The position numbers and the translations under genes are program-made. DNA of 16,533 nt, taken from contig JAFVYE010000005.1 in assembly GCA_017500745.1 (NCBI GenBank), forward strand, positions 1-16,533, read 5' to 3'. This document shows, in pieces, positions 1 through 6,654 of this stretch. The DNA is from Clostridia bacterium (GTDB lineage: Bacteria > Bacillota > Clostridia > Christensenellales > CAG-917). Numbering within the stretch: position 1 is the stretch's first letter; every line of letters starts with the position of its first letter. The notes beneath the pieces are model-generated. The model worked only from the letters and a program-made list of their open reading frames with translations. It was not told where the DNA came from and ran no database searches.

Positions 1-1
1 A

Positions 2-349
2 CTGAAAGAAATATGTGCAGATGCATTCATACACTGCACAAGTTTGACGGACGTTGTATTGCCACCCAATCTTGAAAGAATTGAAGGATTTGGTGACTGT
101 TTTAGTTTGACAAAATTTGTTGTGCCAAGCAATGTGAAAGTAATAGGCGGTGGTGCATTCTGGAATACTGAAAGTATGACAAGTGTCACAATCCCAGCAA
201 GTGTCAAAGTCATTGGTCACAGCGCCTTTTCAGGTCGCACAAGTCTAAAAGATGTGTATTACGATGGCACAAAAGAGCAATGGGAAAAAATCAAAATTTA
301 TGATTGCAACGATTCACTTTTGAGTGCAGAGTTGCACTTTGCAGAATAA
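2..349 (+). CDS. BspA-like leucine-rich repeat protein, C-terminal fragment (5' end outside window)
   Basis: The reading frame is open from the left edge to TAA at 347-349, so this is the last ~115 residues of a larger protein. It shows about three repeats of ~23 residues with the BspA/TpLRR (LRR_5) pattern: an 'AF..C.SLT' turn, then 'V.(L/I)P..V..I' (for example 'AFIHCTSLTDVVLP' and 'VTIPASVKVIGHSAF'). It ends in a closing block 'DVYYDGTKEQWEKI' that I recognise as the usual end of such domains in gut Bacillota. Proteins of this type are normally surface or secreted adhesion or binding proteins, but the signal peptide and any anchor would lie upstream. TTG at 44 is only an internal codon, not a start. 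A terminator follows 36 bases after the stop. Family assignment is secure; ligand and role cannot be read from this piece. Confidence 0.85.
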   Translation: MKEICADAFIHCTSLTDVVLPPNLERIEGFGDCFSLTKFVVPSNVKVIGGGAFWNTESMTSVTIPASVKVIGHSAFSGRTSLKDVYYDGTKEQWEKIKIYDCNDSLLSAELHFAE

Positions 350-385
350 CCCACAGAGAAAAATGACCAAAAACCAAACAAAAAA

Positions 386-408
386 CCTCGGCAATCCGAG
401 GCTTTTTT
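386..408. terminator. Intrinsic terminator, probably bidirectional
   Basis: A 6-bp GC-rich stem (CCTCGG 386-391, CCGAGG 396-401) closes a CAAT tetraloop. A run of T follows (403-408) and a run of A precedes it (381-385). The A and T tracts let it end both the plus-strand LRR gene and the minus-strand gene that stops at 422. Confidence 0.85.
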
Positions 409-421
409 GTGTAACTATAAT

Positions 422-1201
422 CTAATAACTATATTTTTTGTTACCCCTACTGCTATATCCATTTTTTGCCTGATACCAAATGACAAACTCTGCTTCAAGA
501 ATTGTAACAGGGGGATTGGGAGGATTGTTTGCAAAATATCCACTTATTAAGGTTATAATATCTGTATATTCATCTTCATCCAAATCGCTCCAAGGAGTTG
601 TTTTGATTCCACTCTTCCATGTTTTCCAAAAACAACCCCCGATATTATTTTTCTTCGTGGTGGAGAGTGTAATTGGATTTGAACGATACCAAGGAACAAC
701 TTTGCTATAAAACCATTTCAGAGTAAAGCGATCAAGTGCCATGTGGCAATATTTAAAATGATCACGTTTACTATGTGCATCATTAAAACAGGAAAGGTGC
801 TTGAAAGTCATATTGACAATTTTTTGAGCGATACCATATGTTGCGATTTTTTGGGCATTACACTGATTTAAAACGTCAATTATTTGGTTGCATACACCGC
901 TGTGCCAGTTGTTAAAAACAGCTTGATTTATAGGTGCAGGATTTTTGAAATACGAAATATAATCCTTTGCTAGATTGGAGAAAAAATTGTTTTGCAACAA
1001 GTGTGCCACTAGCATCGAATTAATGACTTTATTTTGTATTGCTCGTTCGATTGTGCTGTATGCAATTGTGGTTGCCCATTCGACGTGTTTTTTTGATAGA
1101 ATACTATAAGTGGTTAAGACAGTGTTTTGTGTTGGCGGATGTTGAATGCGTCCCCAAAGGCCAGCATAAAACTGATTTGCAAGTTTTGGATAGAGTGCCA
1201 T
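422..1201 (-). CDS. Conserved hypothetical protein of unknown function (259 aa)
   Basis: No enzyme family is recognised. The product is soluble-looking, rich in Trp, Asn, Lys and His, with no signal peptide or membrane segment. Blocks that look conserved are 'FNNWH' near residue 100, 'AQKIVNMTFKHL' near 127-138 and 'YCHMALDRF' near 153-161, followed by an acidic stretch 'DLDEDEY'. From memory, similar 'AQK-hydrophobic-NMT-K-L' plus 'H-P/A-(I/L)-D' proteins occur as scattered singletons in Clostridia, without assigned function. Start choice: AGGAG at 1211-1215 is only 3 bases from the ATG at 1205-1207 but 9 bases from the in-frame ATG at 1199-1201, so the second is preferred; the alternative adds two residues (end 1207). 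It stands alone, convergent with the LRR gene and divergent from the next operon. Isolated position and AT-rich composition fit an acquired gene, but that is inference. Confidence 0.7.
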   Translation of the reverse strand: MALYPKLANQFYAGLWGRIQHPPTQNTVLTTYSILSKKHVEWATTIAYSTIERAIQNKVINSMLVAHLLQNNFFSNLAKDYISYFKNPAPINQAVFNNWHSGVCNQIIDVLNQCNAQKIATYGIAQKIVNMTFKHLSCFNDAHSKRDHFKYCHMALDRFTLKWFYSKVVPWYRSNPITLSTTKKNNIGGCFWKTWKSGIKTTPWSDLDEDEYTDIITLISGYFANNPPNPPVTILEAEFVIWYQAKNGYSSRGNKKYSY

Positions 1202-1229
1202 ATTCATTTTCTCCTAAGTTTATTAATTT

Positions 1230-1258
1230 ATCGTATCATAGTTCTTTTGTGGTTTCAA
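1230..1258 (-). promoter_or_regulatory. Candidate promoter of the 259-aa hypothetical gene
   Basis: Read on the minus strand: -35 TTGAAA (1253-1258), 17-bp spacer, -10 TACGAT (1230-1235). Transcription would start near 1223, about 20 bases upstream of the start codon, with the AGGAG in the leader. The -10 matches the consensus at only 4 of 6 positions, so support is moderate. Confidence 0.45.
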
Positions 1259-1282
1259 TATATGATTTATTATGGGACAATT

Positions 1283-1311
1283 TTGTCGCATTTGGTTTGA
1301 TAATATATGAT
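1283..1311 (+). promoter_or_regulatory. Candidate promoter of the 199-aa protein / WYL regulator operon
   Basis: -35 TTGTCG (1283-1288), 17-bp spacer, -10 TATGAT (1306-1311). It is divergent from the promoter at 1230-1258, the two -35 elements being about 25 bp apart. Initiation near 1318 would leave a ~37-nt leader containing GAGGT at 1343-1347. Confidence 0.45.
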
Positions 1312-1354
1312 TGCAATCAAGGTTGCAGACACTATTATATTTGAGGTATATGAA

Positions 1355-1954
1355 ATGAAAATCAAGAGTTTTTCAACAACACCGAACTTTTTTGATAGCA
1401 TCAATTTTGATGACGGAAAAAACATACATTTCATTGCAGGGTATTGTTCCAAAATTGTCCTTGACCTTTTGAGGTTGTTGACTTTGGATTATGACGATCA
1501 AGAAAGGGTGACTACACTCAAATTTGACGAAGAATTTTTGATCCATGGAGATGTATGCCATGATGGTGACGTATACAATGTCACAAACCGTTGTTACGTT
1601 GACGAAAAGGGCGAGATTGATGGATATATGGGAGCAAACAAAGGTGAAAAATATGTTGTGCAAGACACCTTGGACTATATGGCACTTTGCACTGGCAACA
1701 CACTGGGCGAAGAAAACGCCGCTGCAATCAAGAGCGCTGCACATCCTGTTGTCAAACCTAAGTTTGTTTATGATTTTTATGATGAAGCAAACCCACAAGA
1801 CCTTGCTTATTTTCTCAGTCAGTATGCGGAGAGTGACAGACAAGTGTTTGTTGCCTTGCCAGATAAGTTTTTGACGGAAGATTTTGAAGAGAAGGTTCAG
1901 GTGCATAGGTTGCCCACCGAGTTGTATTCAAAGATATACCTTTTGAAGGCGTAA
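1355..1954 (+). CDS. Hypothetical protein, possible degenerate SMC/RecF-type ATPase relative (199 aa)
   Basis: Not recognised with confidence. The start is ATG 1355 because GAGGT (1343-1347) lies 7 bases upstream; the earlier in-frame ATG at 1307 has no such site. Seen in the protein: an opening 'F.....I.F.DG.NI.FI.GYCSK..LDLLRLL' (residues ~13-42), laid out like the N-terminus of RecF/SMC-type ABC ATPases, where a Walker A 'GxNGxGKS' would stand at 'GYCSK'. A later block, 'FVYDFYDEA' (137-145) then a leucine-rich helix and 'QVFVALPD' (163-170), resembles a Walker B/D-loop and following strand. The glycine-rich loop and the central coiled-coil or signature region are missing, so ATP binding is unlikely. 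This comparison is my inference from spacing only. There is no signal peptide or membrane segment. The WYL regulator begins 75 bases after the stop with no terminator between them, so co-transcription is likely. Confidence 0.65.
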   Translation: MKIKSFSTTPNFFDSINFDDGKNIHFIAGYCSKIVLDLLRLLTLDYDDQERVTTLKFDEEFLIHGDVCHDGDVYNVTNRCYVDEKGEIDGYMGANKGEKYVVQDTLDYMALCTGNTLGEENAAAIKSAAHPVVKPKFVYDFYDEANPQDLAYFLSQYAESDRQVFVALPDKFLTEDFEEKVQVHRLPTELYSKIYLLKA

Positions 1955-2029
1955 AAGCATATTGATTTTTTGGGAGCACTGGATTACAATATGTTCAACA
2001 AATATGCACAAAACCTAAGGGAGTATATT

Positions 2030-3010
2030 ATGCCCGGTGTTGAACCCAAAAAGATGGCGTTGTGGCGTATCCAACAGATATTGTTTGAGCGCACCGATGC
2101 AGACCATCCGTTGAAACAAGAAGAAATCGCCAATATTCTTGAAAGAGAATATGGCATTGAGCTTGAAAGAAAAGCAATTGGACGTCATATTGCCGATTTG
2201 AAAGACGCCGGCATAGACATTATGCAGTGCCGTGAAGGAAGTTATATTGCAAGCAGGGATTTTGAAGACTCCGAACTGCGCCTTTTGATCGATGCTGTTT
2301 TGCAAAGCAAATATATATCTCAAAATCACTCAAAAGATCTCATTGATAAACTCAGCAAGTTGTCAAACAAGCATTTCAAATCTCACATCAATCACGTGCA
2401 TTCTGTTGGCGATTGGAGCAAGACAGAAAACAAAGATGTGTTTTACAACATAGAAATCATTGATGAGGCAATCACCAATGGCAAGCGCATAAAATATACA
2501 TACAATCTATATGGCGTTGACGGCAAGTTGCACGAGAGAAAGGAGCATACTATCAGCCCATATCAGTTGATACTCCACAATCAACGCTATTACCTTATGG
2601 GGCTAAACCATCGTTGGGGAGATATGTCCCATCATCGCCTTGACAAAATCACAAACATTGAAATACTCGACGATATTGCAACGCCACTTCGCAGTCTTGA
2701 TGGATATAAAAATGGCATAGATTATAAGAAGATTTCTTCCACCATGCCATATCTTTACACCGATGAGCCTGAAAAAGTGACTTTTGTTGCAGATGAGTTT
2801 GTTGTTGACCAAATCGTTGACTGGTTTGGCGAAAGTGTCTACATGAAAAACATCGGCGACAAGAAGGTGCAAGTTGAAGTGAAGGTTAGTCCTATTGCAA
2901 TGGAGTATTGGGCACTGCAATTTTCAAAATTTGTTGAGGTCAAATCGCCGGAGCATTTGCGCAACAAAATCAAAGATGCCCTTGAAAATGCTGTAAGCAA
3001 ATACAACTGA
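2030..3010 (+). CDS. WYL-domain transcriptional regulator (326 aa)
   Basis: An N-terminal winged helix-turn-helix (residues ~8-65; 'RIQQILFERTD', 'LKQEEIANILERE', 'IGRHIADLKDAGIDI') is followed by a WYL ligand-sensing domain at ~145-240. The WYL core is visible as 'GKRIKYTYN', 'SPYQLILHNQRYYLMG' (176-191) and 'HHRLDKI' (201-207). A C-terminal WCX-like region ends the protein. Length fits the family (~300-330). WYL regulators bind DNA and respond to nucleic-acid or nucleotide-like ligands; many control DNA-damage or defence genes, but nothing here fixes the target. Start: ATG 2030 has AAGGGAG (2017-2023) six bases upstream; ATG 1991 and TTG 1970 in the same frame have poorer sites. It is probably co-transcribed with the unknown protein at 1355 and is followed by a terminator. 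Confidence 0.92.
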   Translation: MPGVEPKKMALWRIQQILFERTDADHPLKQEEIANILEREYGIELERKAIGRHIADLKDAGIDIMQCREGSYIASRDFEDSELRLLIDAVLQSKYISQNHSKDLIDKLSKLSNKHFKSHINHVHSVGDWSKTENKDVFYNIEIIDEAITNGKRIKYTYNLYGVDGKLHERKEHTISPYQLILHNQRYYLMGLNHRWGDMSHHRLDKITNIEILDDIATPLRSLDGYKNGIDYKKISSTMPYLYTDEPEKVTFVADEFVVDQIVDWFGESVYMKNIGDKKVQVEVKVSPIAMEYWALQFSKFVEVKSPEHLRNKIKDALENAVSKYN

Positions 3011-3020
3011 ACGCCATGAG

Positions 3021-3051
3021 AATCTCCGAACGAATTGTTTGGAGATTTTTT
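3021..3051 (+). terminator. Intrinsic terminator after the WYL regulator
   Basis: AATCTCC (3021-3027) pairs with GGAGATT (3041-3047), and GAAC/GTT adds inner pairs. A T run continues to 3051. It lies 10 bases after the WYL stop codon. Confidence 0.8.
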
Positions 3052-3118
3052 GTTTTTACAAAGGAGGACGTAAGAAAACAGAGTATACTTTTATATTGAC
3101 GTTATGGGATTTTGGAGG

Positions 3119-3146
3119 TTGTGTTTTTGGGGAAGTGTGGTATAAT
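3119..3146 (+). promoter_or_regulatory. Candidate promoter of dut
   Basis: A perfect TATAAT lies at 3141-3146. The best-spaced -35 is the weak TTGTGT at 3119-3124 (16-bp spacer). Start of transcription near 3153 would leave a ~23-nt leader with GGAG at 3164-3167, 8 bases before the dut ATG. Confidence 0.6.
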
Positions 3147-3175
3147 GAGGGTAGTAAAAGTTTGGAGTATGATTT

Positions 3176-3607
3176 ATGATTGTCAAAGTCAAAAAGCTGA
3201 TGGATGGGGCGGTGATGCCCAAATATGGCACGGAGTTTTCTGCGGGGGCTGACCTTGTCAATGCAGGAGATGACGTGATTGTTGAAAGTGGCGCAACGGT
3301 GATTGTTCACACGGGAATTGCCATGGAGATCCCCGTGGGATACGTGGGGCTTGTCCATGCAAGGAGCGGGATGGCTACAAAGCGCGGGCTTGCGCCTGCC
3401 AACAAAGTTGGCGTCATAGACAGCGACTATCGTGGCGAGATTATGGTGGCGCTCCACAATCATGGCAGAGAGGCGCAAACTGTGGATCACGGCGAGAGAG
3501 TGGCTCAGATCATCATAACACCTTACATAACGGCAGATTTTGTTGAGGGAGACCTTGACGACACCATTAGGGGAGATGGGGGCTTTGGCTCTACAGGAAG
3601 AAAATGA
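3176..3607 (+). CDS. dut: dUTP diphosphatase (dUTPase)
   Basis: Hydrolyses dUTP to dUMP and pyrophosphate, keeping uracil out of DNA and supplying dUMP for thymidylate synthesis; cytosolic homotrimer. All five trimeric-dUTPase motifs are present in order: AGADL (23-27), ARSGM (62-66), GVIDSDYRGE (79-88, containing the catalytic Asp region and the Tyr that excludes ribose), GERVAQ (106-111) and the flexible C-terminal lid RGDGGFGSTG (132-141). The length of 143 residues is normal for a bacterial enzyme. The ATG is fixed by GGAG 8 bases upstream. It is transcribed alone, with its own promoter and a terminator directly after the stop. Confidence 0.97.
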   Translation: MIVKVKKLMDGAVMPKYGTEFSAGADLVNAGDDVIVESGATVIVHTGIAMEIPVGYVGLVHARSGMATKRGLAPANKVGVIDSDYRGEIMVALHNHGREAQTVDHGERVAQIIITPYITADFVEGDLDDTIRGDGGFGSTGRK

Positions 3608-3611
3608 AGGC

Positions 3612-3635
3612 AAAACCGCCCGATGAGGCGGTTTT
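3612..3635 (+). terminator. Intrinsic terminator after dut
   Basis: A 9-bp stem, AAAACCGCC (3612-3620) with GGCGGTTTT (3627-3635), closes a 6-base loop, four bases after the dut stop codon. It separates dut from the tup operon. Confidence 0.88.
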
Positions 3636-3658
3636 TCATTTGAAAAATGAAATGTCTA

Positions 3659-3687
3659 TTGACAAAGTAGTTCAACATTGATATATT
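3659..3687 (+). promoter_or_regulatory. Strong promoter of tupABC
   Basis: Consensus -35 TTGACA (3659-3664), a 17-bp spacer and -10 TATATT (3682-3687). Transcription would begin near 3694, giving a leader of about 122 nt before the tupA start. A GATATA/TATATC inverted repeat covers the -10 and start point. Confidence 0.85.
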
Positions 3688-3696
3688 TTTTATATC
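3680..3696 (+). promoter_or_regulatory. Inverted repeat over the tup -10 and start site (candidate operator)
   Basis: GATATA (3680-3685), five T, TATATC (3691-3696): a perfect 6-bp inverted repeat laid over the -10 element and the predicted transcription start. TATA-rich half-sites are reminiscent of the operators of ModE/TunR oxyanion regulators, but AT-rich chance symmetry is possible. Confidence 0.3.
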
Positions 3697-3815
3697 GCGA
3701 AAGCGAAATATTACATATCCGATCTTGCGCACCTACGGCGGTGAGTGGCTATGGGGTGCAAGGCGTTAGGGTATGGCGGGAAACGGCCATGCCTCCCAGT
3801 GTGGAAAGGAGAACT
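3694..3815 (+). promoter_or_regulatory. Structured tup leader RNA, probable Moco/Tuco-type riboswitch
   Basis: The leader between the tup promoter and tupA is unusually structured. Seen: a GAAA-capped hairpin at its 5' end (TCGC 3695-3698 with GCGA 3703-3706); GCACC 3729-3733 pairing with GGTGC 3755-3759, competing with a local CACC/GGTG hairpin (3730-3743); a perfect 8-bp stem GGTATGGC/GCCATGCC (3770-3777/3786-3793) with loop GGGAAACG; and CTCC (3793-3796) able to pair with the ribosome-binding GGAG (3808-3811). From established knowledge, the Moco RNA motif and its tungsten-cofactor variant (Tuco) sit upstream of Mo/W cofactor and transport genes and often act by hiding the ribosome site. 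The assignment rests on this context, the GNRA hairpin, the GGGAAAC loop and SD pairing; I could not score it against the covariance model. Confidence 0.55.
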
Positions 3816-4754
3816 ATGAAAAAACTCACATCACTTGCACTAGTGCTTTTGCTGGTGCTTTCTCTCGTCACGTTTGTGGCCTGCGATCCCGCAGACACCC
3901 CCTCTGCAGAAGAACCCAAAGTGGTTAGAATCTCTACAACAACCTCTGTCAACGACAGCGGTCTTATGGCATATCTCCAACCCTATTTTGAAGCAGACAC
4001 CGGCTACAAATGGGAGATTGCAAGTGCAGGCACAGGTGCAGCAATCAAATCAGCAAAATACGGCAATGCAGACGTCATTCTTGTCCATAGCAAGTCACAA
4101 GAAGAAGCATTTGTCGCAGACGGCTTTGGCAGAGTTGTTGAAGGATATAGCGCAGAAAGAATTTCCTTCATGTACAACTACTTCGTTCTTGTAGGACCCA
4201 CGGCAGACCCTGCAGGAGCAAAAAATGCAACTGGCGTCAAGGCAGCATTCAGCTCAATTGCATCAGGAAGCCACACCTTCATTTCTCGTGGTGACAAGAG
4301 TGGTACACACACCGCAGAGCTCAAGCTCTGGGACAGCGCACTTGGTCTTACAAATGATCCCGCAACCAGCGCAACATATGACTGGTACGTGTCAGCAGGT
4401 CAAGGAATGGGCGCATGCCTCACAATGGCCAACGAACAAGGAGCATATTGCCTCACAGACAAGGCAACTTTCCTCTCAATGAAGAACCATGCAGAAGGGG
4501 ACAAGCTCCCCGGCCTTTCAATCCTCTTTGAACAAGACGATGCAATGAAAAACACCTATTCAATGATTGCAGTCAACCCCAATGCACCTTTCATTGATTC
4601 AGTCACTGGCGAAGCCCTCCCCGAAGGCACAGTCACCATTGACACAGAAGCAGCAAACGTGTTTATTAACTGGATGACAAGCACCAGAGCATCAGAGCTC
4701 ATCGCACAATACGGCGTGGAGCAATATGGGCAAGCATTGTTCACAGTAATGTAA
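3816..4754 (+). CDS. tupA: Tungstate ABC transporter substrate-binding lipoprotein TupA
   Basis: Captures tungstate outside the membrane and delivers it to TupB. Residues 1-22 form a lipoprotein signal (KK, then a long Leu/Val core) ending F-V-A-Cys23, an acceptable though not ideal lipobox. The mature part starts with the TupA hallmark 'ISTTTSVNDSGL' (39-50), whose TTTS helps bind the oxyanion, and later shows 'YNYFVLVGP' and 'FISRGDKSGTH', both typical of TupA/WtpA rather than phosphate or sulfate binders. The length of 312 residues is slightly above the usual ~270-300. ATG 3816 is chosen over longer in-frame openings because AAAGGAG (3805-3811) precedes it and the signal peptide begins there. 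First gene of tupABC; its ribosome site may be masked by the leader RNA. Preference for W over Mo follows from the family, not from a residue I can test. Confidence 0.93.
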   Translation: MKKLTSLALVLLLVLSLVTFVACDPADTPSAEEPKVVRISTTTSVNDSGLMAYLQPYFEADTGYKWEIASAGTGAAIKSAKYGNADVILVHSKSQEEAFVADGFGRVVEGYSAERISFMYNYFVLVGPTADPAGAKNATGVKAAFSSIASGSHTFISRGDKSGTHTAELKLWDSALGLTNDPATSATYDWYVSAGQGMGACLTMANEQGAYCLTDKATFLSMKNHAEGDKLPGLSILFEQDDAMKNTYSMIAVNPNAPFIDSVTGEALPEGTVTIDTEAANVFINWMTSTRASELIAQYGVEQYGQALFTVM

Positions 4755-4760
4755 TTTCAG

Positions 4761-5453
4761 ATGACAGCATTTCAAAAAGCGTGGGAAATGGTGATTGGCC
4801 AAGACCCCATGCTTCAAAACATCGTAAAGACCACCCTTGAGATGGCGTTTACAAGCTCAATATTAGCGCTCCTTTTTGGAGTGCTAATTGGGCTTGTTGT
4901 TGCGTACAACAACTTTCCGGGCAAAAAGGTTGTTGTGGTGATTTTGCGCACCCTAATGGGACTTCCTCCCGTGGTGGTGGGCATAGTGGTGTTTATCTTG
5001 TTTTCTGGCACGGGTCCCTTTGGGCATCTCAAGCTCATATACTCGGTTGAACTGATGATTGTGGCTCAAGTTGTGCTCATCACACCCATTGTTGCGGGCA
5101 TGACCGAGACCTCTCTCACGCCCATAGTGGACAGAATGCGTCCCACCGTCAAGGGACTTGGACTGTCCGTGCCCAAAAAGTTTTTCCTTGTTTTGAACGA
5201 GGGCAAATATCAACTGATTGCAGTCTATCTCTTTGCCTTTGCAAGAGCAATCTCCGAGGTTGGCGCAATCCAAATTGTTGGCGGAAACATATTGAACAAA
5301 ACAAGGACTATGACCACAGCCATAGCCCTCAACTACAACACGGGCGACTTTGCTTTGGCAGTTGCACTTGGCATAATACTACTTGCAATAGCACTTGGCG
5401 TCAACCTTGTGGCAGGGCTGTTGCAAATGGGGCTCAAAAAGAGAAATGATTGA
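4761..5453 (+). CDS. tupB: Tungstate ABC transporter permease TupB
   Basis: Membrane channel subunit of the TupABC importer, with about five to six hydrophobic segments. Recognisable family blocks are 'LRTLMGLPPVVVGIVVF' (~65-81), 'GPFGHLKLIYSVELMIVAQ', and the EAA-type cytoplasmic loop 'ARAISEVGAIQIVGGNI' (~162-178) that contacts the ATPase, followed by 'TRTMTTAIAL'. The length of 230 residues is normal. The start follows the tupA stop by six bases and has no clear Shine-Dalgarno; tupA and tupB are in the same reading frame, separated by TAA and two codons. Translation is therefore probably coupled to tupA. The end overlaps tupC by eight bases. Confidence 0.94.
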   Translation: MTAFQKAWEMVIGQDPMLQNIVKTTLEMAFTSSILALLFGVLIGLVVAYNNFPGKKVVVVILRTLMGLPPVVVGIVVFILFSGTGPFGHLKLIYSVELMIVAQVVLITPIVAGMTETSLTPIVDRMRPTVKGLGLSVPKKFFLVLNEGKYQLIAVYLFAFARAISEVGAIQIVGGNILNKTRTMTTAIALNYNTGDFALAVALGIILLAIALGVNLVAGLLQMGLKKRND

Positions 5454-6117
5454 AATCACAGCACAAAAAAAGTATGGCGAAAGGGTTGTCCTTGACGTTG
5501 AAAAACTGCGCTTTGTAGAGGGCGAGGTTTACGCTATAATTGGTACAAACGGATCAGGCAAATCAACCCTCCTTGAAGCCATTGCAGGCACCTTAAAAGT
5601 TAAAGGAAGCGTGAGGGGTGTTGAGGGCAAAGACGTTGCGTATATGCCCCAAAAGAGCTACGCCTTTTCAATGTCAGTGCTGTCAAACGTCACGGCTCCT
5701 TGCCCCTTGTTTAGACTGCCCGCAGAAAGAGCAAAGGCAAAAAGATTGTTGAAACAAATGGGGCTACATCACCTTGCACGCAAAAACGCATCCCGCTTGT
5801 CTGGGGGCGAAACACAGCGTGTGGCGCTGGCACGAATGCTTGTTGCACCCCACGACTATCTCATCCTTGATGAGCCCTCTGCATCCATGGACGTGGAGTC
5901 CACTCTCATCAGCGAAGAGGTGCTCAAGGACTATCTTGAAAGGACGGGGTGTGCCTTGATTTTTGCCACACACTCAATGGCACAAGCCCGCCGTCTCAGC
6001 GACAAAGTCGTGTTTTTGGATGGAGGCAAAGTGATTGAAATGGGGTACACAGACGAAGTGCTTGACAACCCCAAAGATGACAGAACAAAAGCTTTTCTTG
6101 ACAACTTTGCAAGATAA
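5446..6117 (+). CDS. tupC: Tungstate ABC transporter ATP-binding protein TupC
   Basis: ATPase that powers tungstate import. All ABC motifs are intact: Walker A GTNGSGKST (33-41), Q-loop Gln69 in 'YMPQKSYAF', signature LSGGE (118-122), Walker B 'YLILDEP' (138-144) and switch His176 in 'ATHS'. The length of 223 residues is short but usual for Tup/WtpC-like subunits without a C-terminal regulatory domain. The start ATG 5446 lies inside the last codons of tupB (8-base overlap) with only a weak AAAGAG upstream, so translational coupling is expected. Last gene of tupABC; a terminator shared with the facing moa operon begins 56 bases after the stop. Confidence 0.94.
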   Translation: MIEITAQKKYGERVVLDVEKLRFVEGEVYAIIGTNGSGKSTLLEAIAGTLKVKGSVRGVEGKDVAYMPQKSYAFSMSVLSNVTAPCPLFRLPAERAKAKRLLKQMGLHHLARKNASRLSGGETQRVALARMLVAPHDYLILDEPSASMDVESTLISEEVLKDYLERTGCALIFATHSMAQARRLSDKVVFLDGGKVIEMGYTDEVLDNPKDDRTKAFLDNFAR

Positions 6118-6173
6118 ACACCTTGTTCTGCAAACAAAACGGAAAACAACAGCTTGATATAGACAACAAAAAA

Positions 6174-6199
6174 ACGGCTCTTTTTGAGCCGTTTTTTTG
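6174..6199. terminator. Bidirectional terminator between tupABC and the moa operon
   Basis: ACGGCTC (6174-6180) and GAGCCGT (6186-6192) form a 7-bp stem with a TTTTT loop. It is flanked by an A run (6168-6173) and a T run (to 6199), so it serves both converging operons, ending 17 bases before the MOSC stop codon. Confidence 0.9.
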
Positions 6200-6216
6200 T
6201 TGATTGTATGTGGACG

Positions 6217-6654
6217 TCAATCCAAGATTTCTATTTCATCTCCGGGGCGAACAATGCCACCTTTCAACACTTTTGTGAAGATGCCTTCACGAGGCATAAT
6301 GCACACGCCAACCGTGCGTGCAACCTCACAGCCGTCTGCTGCGTGGCACTTTTTGCCAATCTGTGTGACTTCGTGGATGGTGTCGCCAATGCGGAGCTTT
6401 GTGCCAACGGGCAAGGTGTGGAGCTCAATGCCCTCGGTGGTGAAGTTTTCTGCAAACTTGCCTGTGCAAAGTCCGTCAATGCCGTATTGTTTCATTTTGG
6501 CAATGGACTCTACGCCCAAAAGACTGATTTGGCGATGCCAATTGCCTGCGTGAGCATCACCAACAATGCCGTGGTTTTCTCTTACTTCAACAAAGGGGAC
6601 AGCGTGTTTTGTTTCCCCTTTCTTTTCGCTTACGTTTACTGCTACAATTTTCAT
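6217..6654 (-). CDS. MOSC-domain protein (145 aa)
   Basis: A stand-alone MOSC domain, the fold found at the C-terminus of Moco sulfurases and in YiiM/YuaD-type proteins that bind molybdenum cofactor. Visible blocks: 'GDAHAGNWHRQIS' (32-44), 'FAENFTTEGIEL' (67-78), 'LPVGTKLRIGD', then Cys103 in 'IGKKCHAADGC', Cys109, Cys118 and 'PREGIFTKVLKGG' (121-133). One of these cysteines is a good candidate for sulfur or cofactor handling (inference). In Clostridia this type often sits beside or fused to MogA, which fits its place as last gene of the moa operon. ATG overlaps the moaC stop as ATGA, with GAGG five bases upstream. The exact reaction is unknown. Confidence 0.9.
   Translation of the reverse strand: MKIVAVNVSEKKGETKHAVPFVEVRENHGIVGDAHAGNWHRQISLLGVESIAKMKQYGIDGLCTGKFAENFTTEGIELHTLPVGTKLRIGDTIHEVTQIGKKCHAADGCEVARTVGVCIMPREGIFTKVLKGGIVRPGDEIEILD

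Noticed and set aside
1373..1906. Minus-strand open frame opposite the 199-residue protein gene
   Set aside because: The plus-strand frame has promoter, ribosome site and operon context; the minus frame has none and looks like low-complexity shadow sequence.
3060..3066. Perfect AAGGAGG between the WYL gene and dut
   Set aside because: No ATG, GTG or TTG follows at a usable distance. The nearest ATG (3103) opens only a 13-codon frame and is too far away, so I do not call a gene.
3678..3815. Possible N-terminal extension of TupA (46 extra codons)
   Set aside because: The extension runs through the promoter start point and leader RNA, and would bury the lipoprotein signal peptide that begins at 3816 behind a good ribosome site.
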